A DNA stretch of 19,889 nt from CAKOSP01 sp964372145 (lineage in GTDB: Bacteria; Bacillota_I; Bacilli_A; RF39; UBA660), in assembly GCA_964372145.1 (NCBI GenBank), contig CAYJPM010000018.1, forward strand, positions 1-19,889, given 5' to 3'. Under the pieces are notes generated by a model that was not told where the DNA came from, did no database searches, and saw only the letters and a list, made by a program, of their open reading frames with translations. The position numbers and the translations under genes were made by a program. Positions within the stretch are counted from its first letter, which is position 1. Each line of letters opens with the position of its first letter. This document shows positions 15,160-19,889 of this stretch, piece by piece.

Positions 15160-15192
15160 TAATTCTCCCTTCACTATATACTTTGACTAAAA

Positions 15193-15221
15193 TTTATAAA
15201 TTTCCTTTTTATTTTTGAAAA
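15193..15221 (-). promoter_or_regulatory. Candidate promoter of the bacteriocin operon
   Basis: On the minus strand TTTTCA (15221-15216), 17-base spacer, TATAAA (15198-15193). It would give a transcript leader of about 25 bases before the exporter ATG. The -35 is only 4 of 6. No regulator-binding repeat of the kind seen before quorum-controlled bacteriocin operons is visible. Confidence 0.35.
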
Positions 15222-15276
15222 TATGTATAAAAACTTTATTATTTCATAATATTTATTATAAATTGGAGGAATATTT

Positions 15277-15765
15277 ATGATTAACAAACAAAATTTATGG
15301 TTTATAACATTATTTTCATTAATACTTGTTTTAGGAATTTATTATGTTACATTAGCAGATGAATCTTTACAAATAGATAAAATAATTAATAATTCTGAAC
15401 CAGTTATTAATATTGAAGAATCTGATGCATTAACTGCTCTTAGAGTAGCTGAAGAAGAACAAACAATAAAAGAAATAGAAAATTATGAGAATATATTGTT
15501 GGATTCATCCGCTACTTTACAAGAAAAAAATGATGCCTATGAAAATTTAAAGGCATTAAATAACAATAAGAGTAAAATTGAAGAATTAGAAACTCTAATT
15601 AAAGAAAAGTTTTCTTTAGAGGCATTTATTAAATTAAGTGGTGATCAAATAAATATAACTATTGACGGAAATGATCATAATTCTAATATAGCTAATGAAA
15701 TAATAAGAACAATTCAGACAGAATTTGATACTCAAATGTATATAACTGTTAAATTCCAAGGTTAA
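15277..15765 (+). CDS. spoIIIAH: SpoIIIAH-like sporulation channel protein
   Basis: 162 residues. MINKQNLWFITLFSLILVLGI opens with KQNLWFITLFSLILVLGIYY, the family's membrane anchor with the KQ-W start. An acidic helical linker (about 45-115) and a C-terminal ring-building (YscJ-like) domain follow (about 115-162, IKLSGDQINITIDG to ITVKFQG). In Bacillus, SpoIIIAH in the mother-cell membrane meets SpoIIQ from the forespore to make a channel. It is normally the last gene of the eight-gene spoIIIA operon; here none of the others is present, and it heads a spoIIIAH-gerE-gerM row. An AATTGGAGG ribosome-binding site precedes the ATG. It is a little short (218 in Bacillus). Confidence 0.8.
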   Translation: MINKQNLWFITLFSLILVLGIYYVTLADESLQIDKIINNSEPVINIEESDALTALRVAEEEQTIKEIENYENILLDSSATLQEKNDAYENLKALNNNKSKIEELETLIKEKFSLEAFIKLSGDQINITIDGNDHNSNIANEIIRTIQTEFDTQMYITVKFQG

Positions 15766-15771
15766 CGCCCT

Positions 15772-15799
15772 CACACATAAGTATTAGTCTCATAGAATA
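15772..15799 (+). promoter_or_regulatory. Sigma-K-like (late mother-cell) promoter before gerE
   Basis: CACA at 15772-15775 contains the -35 AC, followed by 16 bases and CATAGAATA (15791-15799). This matches the Bacillus sigma-K pattern (mACm, 16-17 bases, CATAnnnTA) in every fixed position. Predicted start is about 15806, just before gerE. The vegetative consensus is absent here. In Bacillus, gerE is itself transcribed by sigma-K. Confidence 0.5.
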
Positions 15800-15825
15800 T
15801 CTTGAATGGATAGAAAGTGAGGCTT

Positions 15826-16032
15826 ATGAGAAAAAGTATATTAACAGTGCGTGAAAAGGAAATATTTGATTTACTTATACAAAATTATACTACAAGAGAA
15901 ATTGCTGAAGAATTATTTATTAGTGAAAAAACTGTAAGAAATCATATTTCTAATTCTATGCAAAAATTAGAAGTCAAAAGTCGTAGTCAAGCTATTGTAG
16001 AATTAATTAAACTTGGTGAAATAATTTTATAA
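15826..16032 (+). CDS. gerE: GerE, late-sporulation transcription regulator (LuxR-type HTH)
   Basis: 68 residues, all of it a LuxR-type helix-turn-helix: LTVREKEIFDLLIQNYTTREIAEELFISEKTVRNH (key parts LTVREKEIFDLL, TTREIAEELFISEKTVRNHI) and MQKLEVKSRSQAIVELIKLGE. It is strikingly close to Bacillus GerE (about 74 residues, also HTH only), which controls late spore-coat genes with sigma-K. The start may be ATG 15826 or an in-frame GTG at 15817; GTGAGG lies just before the ATG but closely spaced. A sigma-K-like promoter and a terminator bracket the gene. gerM follows, as it does within a few genes in Bacillus. Confidence 0.92.
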   Translation: MRKSILTVREKEIFDLLIQNYTTREIAEELFISEKTVRNHISNSMQKLEVKSRSQAIVELIKLGEIIL

Positions 16033-16057
16033 ACTATTAGTAATAATAGTTTTTTTT
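16031..16057 (+). terminator. Intrinsic terminator of gerE
   Basis: A 9-bp stem AAACTATTA / TAATAGTTT with a GTAA loop, followed by a T run, starting inside the gerE stop codon. Confidence 0.8.
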
Positions 16058-16083
16058 ACCAATATAATTAATTAGGTGATTTT

Positions 16084-17025
16084 ATGTTAATGAACAGTGC
16101 TCTTAAACGAATATTAATTTCTACTTTAACTCTTTTTATATTTTTATTTGTATATCTTTTTCCTATAAAAGATACAAGTGTAGATGAAGATGAAATTTTA
16201 TATACTGACGCTATTAAAAATCCAATATATTTGTTGGATGAAAATAATTATGTTTCTAGAATTAACATATTATCTGATGGTAAAGATATTGATAAGAATA
16301 TAAAATATATTATAGCTAGTTTAACTGAAGGTACGGAGGAATCTAATTATATTCCTAATGGATTTAAAGCTATAATTCCAAGTGGTACAAAGTTAAATAA
16401 TTTTACACTTAGTGACGATGGTTTGTTGAAACTTGATTTTTCAAAAGATTTACTTGATGTGAGTGTAGAAAACGAAATTAAAATGATTGAAGCAATAATC
16501 TTTTCTTTGTGTGAATTTAGTGAAATTAAAAATATTATGATTTTTATCGATGGTGTAAAGTTAATAAAATTAGAAAAAAATAACATTATATTACCTAATA
16601 CTTTTGATAAGTCATTTGGAATAAATAAAATGTATGATATTACTTCAATTAAAAATGTAGATCAAACAATAATTTACTATTTATCCAAACAAGAAGATTA
16701 TACATACTATATACCTATTAGTAAATATGAAAACAGTAGTTATGAAAAAATAGAAATTATCATTAATAATTTACAAACTCTACCCTATAATCATTCAAAT
16801 TTAATTAGCTATTTAAAAAATTCTGTTTCTTTAGCTTCTTATCAAATATTAGAAGAAAGTATTATACTTAGTTTTGATAATGAAATTATTGCTGATTTGT
16901 CTAGTGAAAACATTTTAGAAGAAGTTAAATATTCAATTTTTCTATCATTAAGGGATACTTATGATGTAAAATCTGTTATTTTTGAATCTCAAAATGAAAA
17001 AAATGTATCGGTTTTACTTGATTAA
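16084..17025 (+). CDS. gerM: GerM-like protein with two GerMN domains
   Basis: 313 residues. A membrane anchor (about 8-27, ILISTLTLFIFLFVYLF) has no lipobox Cys, unlike Bacillus GerM, a lipoprotein. Two GerMN repeats follow: about 45-170 (YLLDENNYVSRINI, FKAIIPSGTKLNNF, GLLKLDFSKDLLDV) and about 195-313 (QTIIYYLSKQEDYTYYIPIS, shown in key part IIYYLSKQEDYTYYIPIS; ESIILSFDNEII). GerM supports engulfment, SpoIIQ localisation and germination in Bacillus. The start at 16084 has AGGTGA nearby; ATG 16090 is possible. TATAAT at 16063-16068 may be its -10, so it is probably transcribed separately from gerE. Confidence 0.82.
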   Translation: MLMNSALKRILISTLTLFIFLFVYLFPIKDTSVDEDEILYTDAIKNPIYLLDENNYVSRINILSDGKDIDKNIKYIIASLTEGTEESNYIPNGFKAIIPSGTKLNNFTLSDDGLLKLDFSKDLLDVSVENEIKMIEAIIFSLCEFSEIKNIMIFIDGVKLIKLEKNNIILPNTFDKSFGINKMYDITSIKNVDQTIIYYLSKQEDYTYYIPISKYENSSYEKIEIIINNLQTLPYNHSNLISYLKNSVSLASYQILEESIILSFDNEIIADLSSENILEEVKYSIFLSLRDTYDVKSVIFESQNEKNVSVLLD

Positions 17026-17046
17026 TATGACAAAAAATAGTATAAT
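17018..17046 (+). promoter_or_regulatory. Vegetative promoter of tRNA-Arg
   Basis: TTGATT (17018-17023, overlapping the end of gerM), 17-base spacer, TATAAT (17041-17046). The start would be about 8 bases before the tRNA 5' end. Confidence 0.75.
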
Positions 17047-17060
17047 TATATTCAGTTGAC

Positions 17061-17137
17061 GTTTCCGTAGCTCAGCTGGATAGAGCATACGCCTTCTAAG
17101 CGTACGGTCACAGGTTCGAATCCTGTCGGGAACACCA
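17061..17137 (+). tRNA. tRNA-Arg (anticodon TCT)
   Basis: A full 77-nt cloverleaf with encoded CCA. The acceptor GTTTCCG pairs with CGGGAAC (one G-U pair), then discriminator A and CCA (17135-17137). The D arm contains AGCTCAGCTGGATAGAGC. The anticodon stem TACGC / GCGTA holds loop CTTCTAA with anticodon TCT at 17095-17097. The T arm is CAGGTTCGAATCCTG. It reads AGA, the common Arg codon in this AT-rich genome. It has its own promoter and terminator. Confidence 0.97.
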
Positions 17138-17146
17138 TTAGAAAAT

Positions 17147-17172
17147 AAACTAGTTTTAACTAGTTTTTTTTA
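17147..17172 (+). terminator. Intrinsic terminator of tRNA-Arg
   Basis: An 8-bp stem AAACTAGT / ACTAGTTT with a TTTA loop, then a T run, 10 bases after the CCA end. Confidence 0.8.
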
Positions 17173-17224
17173 TTTTTCACGATGTCTTCATAAAATTTTC
17201 ACATGAATATATTATTATTAACGT

Positions 17225-17318
17225 GTAAGGAAAGTTAATACCTTACGGCATAAACACTCCTTAAATATTAACGCTCCCCTTTAAAAAAGACTAAATGATT
17301 TCTCATTTAGTCTTTTTT
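17225..17318 (+). ncRNA. Possible small RNA with an H-type pseudoknot and terminator
   Basis: The gap between the tRNA terminator and cpsB holds no gene. GTAAGG (17225-17230) pairs with CCTTAC (17241-17246) around a 10-nt loop; GTTAATA inside that loop (17234-17240) is an exact complement of TATTAAC at 17266-17272. Loop lengths (3, 0 and 19) suit an H-type pseudoknot. The 16-bp terminator hairpin at 17283-17318 closes it. TATATT/TATTAT -10-like boxes lie at 17208-17218 but the -35 is weak. The terminator also serves the opposite-strand operon, so the RNA is unproven. Confidence 0.25.
17283..17318. terminator. Strong bidirectional terminator of the cps operon
   Basis: A perfect 16-bp stem AAAAAAGACTAAATGA / TCATTTAGTCTTTTTT with a TTTC loop. 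The cpsB stop codon (17307-17309) is inside the stem. Confidence 0.85.
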
Positions 17319-18029
17319 ATTTTCAATAACATTTTTTATATTTGTATTACTTAGTAATTTAAACTTTTCTAAACCTATTATTTTTATTATTTTTTTCTTA
17401 CATATTTCAAATTCATTTAACACATTATCATTTATATGATGTACATCTGTCCCTAAATAACTTATAACATTCATTTTTAATAATTTTTTAAAACATTTAC
17501 TTGCTTCTTTACCATATAAATTTATTATAGATCCATAGTTACTTTGAAATTCTACTCCCATGTTATGTAATTTTAAAACTAATTTAGGATTTTTTTGATA
17601 AAAAGAATATCTTTCTGGATGAGCAATAATTACTTTATAACCATTAGACATTAATTCTTCGAAAATATCTTCATAAGCTTCATAATATGTATATCTTTGG
17701 AATTCTACTAAGATATATTTACTATTATTTAATGGATTAATTTTTTCTTTTTTTATATTATCTAATATATCTTCTGACATATAAATTTCATTGCCGAGAT
17801 ATATTTTTATACTCATATTATTTTTTATAACTATATTATTAAGTTCATCAAACAATTTTTTCTTTTCTTTGTTATTGAATGTATATCTTCCAAAATCTAT
17901 ATAATGTGGTGTAAGTATAACTTCATCAAACCCTAAATCAATTAGTTTGTATAACATATCTATAGATTCATCTATAGATATTGCTCCATCATCTAATTTA
18001 TGTAATATATGTGAATGTATGTCCTTCAT
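17307..18029 (-). CDS. cpsB: CpsB/YwqE-type tyrosine-protein phosphatase (PHP fold)
   Basis: 240 residues. The start MKDIHSHILHKLDDGA carries the metal-binding HxH and DDG of the PHP-type phosphatase family; LTPHY, EIYM, IIAHPERY (H of the third site) and YLGTDVHH near the C-terminus complete the trinuclear metal site. It dephosphorylates the BY-kinase encoded just before it and so controls capsule or exopolysaccharide assembly. ATG 18029 lies one base after the cpsD stop and gives the family-typical N-terminus; an in-frame ATG at 18056 would add nine residues and overlap cpsD. Last gene of the operon. Confidence 0.88.
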   Translation of the reverse strand: MKDIHSHILHKLDDGAISIDESIDMLYKLIDLGFDEVILTPHYIDFGRYTFNNKEKKKLFDELNNIVIKNNMSIKIYLGNEIYMSEDILDNIKKEKINPLNNSKYILVEFQRYTYYEAYEDIFEELMSNGYKVIIAHPERYSFYQKNPKLVLKLHNMGVEFQSNYGSIINLYGKEASKCFKKLLKMNVISYLGTDVHHINDNVLNEFEICKKKIIKIIGLEKFKLLSNTNIKNVIENKKD

Positions 18030-18030
18030 A

Positions 18031-18693
18031 TTATTTGTAATTATAATATGCTCCATTTGTTCTTGGAACCTTATTTACAACTACTCCAACTATATTTGCA
18101 TTCACAGATTCAAGAGATTTTTTTGTATTCTTTAGAAGTTCTTTAGATGCTGTTTTAAGAGCTGATACAATAACTACCATATCAACTTTTTTTGCTAAAA
18201 TTATTGAATCTGACAAACCTGTTGTAGGAACTCCATCTAATATAATATAATCATATTCATCCTTTAATGTTTTTAAAAGCATATCTATACATTCAGTATT
18301 TAGCAATTCTGATGGGTTTATTGGAATATCTCCTCTAGTTAATATATCTAAATTTGGAATACCACTCTTAGTGATATAATCAGATGAATTACTAATTTCA
18401 TTGCTACGTAATATAGTTGTTAACCCAAATTCATTTTTTAAGTTAAATAATCTGTGTAATCTACCTCTTCTTAAGTCGCAATCAATAATAATTGTTTTCT
18501 TTTTGAGTTGAGAAAATGAAATTGCTAAATTGGAACTAATAAAACTTTTTCCTTCACCTGGTGCTGAACTTGTTATAAGTATAGTTTTCCCACCTCTACC
18601 TGAGGTAGCGAATTGAATATTTGTCCTTATCATTCTTAAGTTTTCACTAATTACAGAAGTAGGATTATTATGAACTACTAATTCTTTATTCAT
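18031..18693 (-). CDS. cpsD: Tyrosine-protein kinase of the capsule/EPS system (CpsD/YwqD)
   Basis: 220 residues of the P-loop BY-kinase family. Walker A is SSAPGEGKS (42-50), Walker A' IIIDCDLRR (68-76), Walker B YIILDGVPTTG (149-159). The C-terminal tail has a minimal tyrosine cluster (AYYNYK, Y216, Y217, Y219), the autophosphorylation site. It is the cytoplasmic half of a split kinase; the membrane activator CpsC is encoded just upstream with an 8-base overlap. Together they control chain length and export. The ribosome-binding site GGAAGGGG is good. Polymer genes themselves lie outside the window. Confidence 0.92.
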   Translation of the reverse strand: MNKELVVHNNPTSVISENLRMIRTNIQFATSGRGGKTILITSSAPGEGKSFISSNLAISFSQLKKKTIIIDCDLRRGRLHRLFNLKNEFGLTTILRSNEISNSSDYITKSGIPNLDILTRGDIPINPSELLNTECIDMLLKTLKDEYDYIILDGVPTTGLSDSIILAKKVDMVVIVSALKTASKELLKNTKKSLESVNANIVGVVVNKVPRTNGAYYNYK

Positions 18694-19369
18694 ATTGCCC
18701 CTTCCTTTCTTCTATTACTGGTATCGCACCAATGATTGGTAAGTTAGTAATACTTTCAACTTGTTCAATTGTTTTAATAGTTGTATCAAAATAAAATTTA
18801 ATGAAATATAACACAAAAGATATGAATGATCCTACTAAGAAATAAATTATTATTTCTTGTATTAAATTTATATTTGATGGTTCAAGTGGTGTACTTGCTT
18901 TATCTAAAATTTTTATATTTTTAATATCATATAAATCTGATACTTCTTCAGTAAAAATACTTGTTATATTTGTCACTATTTCCTGTGCCTCATTTGCACT
19001 TTCATCTTCAACACTTATTTTTATTACTTCAGTATTTGTAACACTAGCAACAGATACTTTTTCTTCTAGTTCTTCATATGTTAAATTCAAATCTAGTTCT
19101 TCAATAGTTTTTTCTAGAACATTTCTACTTTTAACTATTACTTTGTATGTATCAACTAATTTTTGATTTAATGATATATTTGTTTGTAAATCCGTACTTA
19201 CTCCTTCACTAGCCGCTAAAACTATTGTTGATGTTGATGTGTATTGAGGTGTTTTTAAAAAAATAGTATACATCAATCCTAATAAAGTAATAAATAGTGT
19301 AATAATTATTATTATTCCAAGTTTGGTTTTAAAATAGTTTAATATTTCATTTATATTAACTTCTTCCAT
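18686..19369 (-). CDS. cpsC: Wzz-domain polysaccharide co-polymerase / kinase activator (CpsC/YwqC)
   Basis: 227 residues with two membrane helices (about 15-35, LGIIIIITLFITLLGLMYTI; about 176-198) flanking an extracellular Wzz domain. After the second helix a cytoplasmic tail (FDTTIKTIEQVESITNLPIIGAIP) matches the family's kinase-activating C-terminus. VNINEILNYFKTKLG at the start is also typical. It regulates polymer chain length and activates CpsD. The gene has its own consensus promoter in the 85-base gap after the LCP gene. Confidence 0.9.
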   Translation of the reverse strand: MEEVNINEILNYFKTKLGIIIIITLFITLLGLMYTIFLKTPQYTSTSTIVLAASEGVSTDLQTNISLNQKLVDTYKVIVKSRNVLEKTIEELDLNLTYEELEEKVSVASVTNTEVIKISVEDESANEAQEIVTNITSIFTEEVSDLYDIKNIKILDKASTPLEPSNINLIQEIIIYFLVGSFISFVLYFIKFYFDTTIKTIEQVESITNLPIIGAIPVIEERKGQYE

Positions 19370-19399
19370 TTGTCAATTCCCTTCTTATTATTCACTATT

Positions 19400-19428
19400 A
19401 TTATAACTCATATTATCTTATGTTACAA
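19400..19428 (-). promoter_or_regulatory. Vegetative promoter of cpsC-cpsD-cpsB
   Basis: On the minus strand TTGTAA (19428-19423), 17-base spacer, TATAAT (19405-19400), between the LCP stop and the cpsC start. Confidence 0.7.
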
Positions 19429-19454
19429 TCAATTTTTACTATTTTATTTTTAGA

Positions 19455-19889
19455 TTAATTACTATTAGCTTCTATTAACCTTTTTGCCTCATAAACTGTA
19501 TTATAATCTGGAAGCATTACATACATATATGTTCCATATTTAGTTGTTACACCACTATCAGTACCATTTAAACTATAACTTTCTATATTCCATTTTTTCA
19601 TACTGCTTATTTGCGTATTTATTAATTTAATTATGTTTTCAGAACTCATATTGGTTTGGAATGACTCACTTAATAACTGTAAAATATTTGCATAATTTGT
19701 TATTATCACGTCATCTGTTGTTATTTTATTAATTACTGCTTCAATTACTGCTTGTTGATTTTTTCCTCTTTGTCTATCACCGTCATAAAAATTCATTCTA
19801 GCTCTAGAAAATTTTAAAGTTTCTTCACCATTGAAGTAATTATAACCAGATTTAACTTCTAAACCATATGTGTTAAATGCATATTCTGA
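19455..19889 (-). CDS. LytR-CpsA-Psr (LCP) family glycopolymer transferase, C-terminal part
   Basis: An open frame running off the window edge; 144 residues remain. It contains FSRARMNFYDGDRQRGKNQQ, the LCP signature with the arginines and Asp that bind the polyprenyl-pyrophosphate headgroup, then IEAVINKI and the domain's C-terminal helices. The last strand reads KYGTYMYVMLPDYNTVYEAK. LCP enzymes attach teichoic acid or capsule polymers to peptidoglycan. Its place before cpsCDB points to capsule attachment. The N-terminal membrane segment lies beyond the window. Confidence 0.9.
   Translation of the reverse strand, partial: SEYAFNTYGLEVKSGYNYFNGEETLKFSRARMNFYDGDRQRGKNQQAVIEAVINKITTDDVIITNYANILQLLSESFQTNMSSENIIKLINTQISSMKKWNIESYSLNGTDSGVTTKYGTYMYVMLPDYNTVYEAKRLIEANSN

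Noticed and set aside
15767..15828. RNA structure hiding the gerE start (CCTCAC/GTGAGG and CATAAG/CTTATG complementarities)
   Set aside because: The two helices cross with no room for a loop, and the likely gerE transcript starts after the upstream halves.
17254..17261. Minus-strand AAGGAG followed by ATG CCG TAA (two-codon frame at about 17252-17244)
   Set aside because: A two-residue frame with no downstream gene or promoter; the bases are better explained by the candidate RNA structure on the other strand or by chance.
255..19889. Genetic code 4 (TGA as Trp, Mycoplasma-like)
   Set aside because: Trp codons checked are TGG and the genes are full length under the standard bacterial code.
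1..19889. CRISPR arrays, insertion sequences, prophage genes
   Set aside because: No regularly spaced repeats, transposase or integrase motifs, or phage structural genes were seen.

Overview
The window is very AT-rich, low-GC Bacillota (Firmicutes) chromosome, with no sign of plasmid or phage backbone. Gene order follows the Bacillus-type chromosome in several blocks: mreC-mreD-spoIVFA-spoIVFB next to rplU; rpsU-yqeY; rlmN-prpC-prkC-rsgA-rpe; and gerE near gerM. Sporulation genes (spoIVFA, spoIVFB, a spoIIIAH-like gene, gerE, gerM) point to a spore-forming lineage or a recent descendant of one. GerE in particular suggests the Bacilli side. Tryptophan is TGG in the codons checked. The 27 complete genes end in TAA (22) or TAG (5), never TGA. 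A run of 10 N at 10109-10118 marks a scaffold join inside prpC, so this is a draft or metagenome assembly.

Layout. (1) 1-254: start of rplU on the minus strand with its leader and a near-consensus promoter, divergent from a plus-strand gene. (2) 255-1241: a putative HExxH zinc peptidase, tail-to-tail with (3) a minus-strand operon 3998-1228: SPOR-domain protein, MreC, MreD, SpoIVFA, SpoIVFB. (4) 4124-6179: a solitary GspE/PilB-type ATPase converging on an Hpt-receiver protein across a shared terminator. (5) 6377-6565: rpmB. (6) 11575-6614 minus: rlmN, prpC, prkC, rsgA, rpe, a housekeeping operon joining rRNA methylation and ribosome assembly to the PASTA kinase/phosphatase pair. (7) 12268-11625 minus: rpsU-yqeY. 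(8) 15159-12382 minus: a compact bacteriocin operon. (9) 15277-17025 plus: spoIIIAH-like, gerE, gerM, then tRNA-Arg(TCT). (10) 19889-17307 minus: an LCP polymer ligase (cut by the window edge), then CpsC, CpsD and CpsB, a capsule/exopolysaccharide control module.

The most notable system is the bacteriocin operon at 12382-15174. It encodes a C39-peptidase ABC exporter, a small one-helix accessory protein, and two tiny genes not previously called here (47 and 51 codons). Both carry textbook double-glycine leaders. The two genes are one base apart, both mature cores have a GxxxG motif and one Cys near the C-terminus, and a strong terminator follows. This looks like a two-peptide (class IIb-like) bacteriocin with its own processing exporter and no recognisable immunity gene. 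It stands back-to-back with sporulation genes. Other points of interest are a match to a sigma-K promoter before gerE, a possible pseudoknot RNA at 17225-17318, a probably leaderless rlmN promoter, and the absence of TGA stops.
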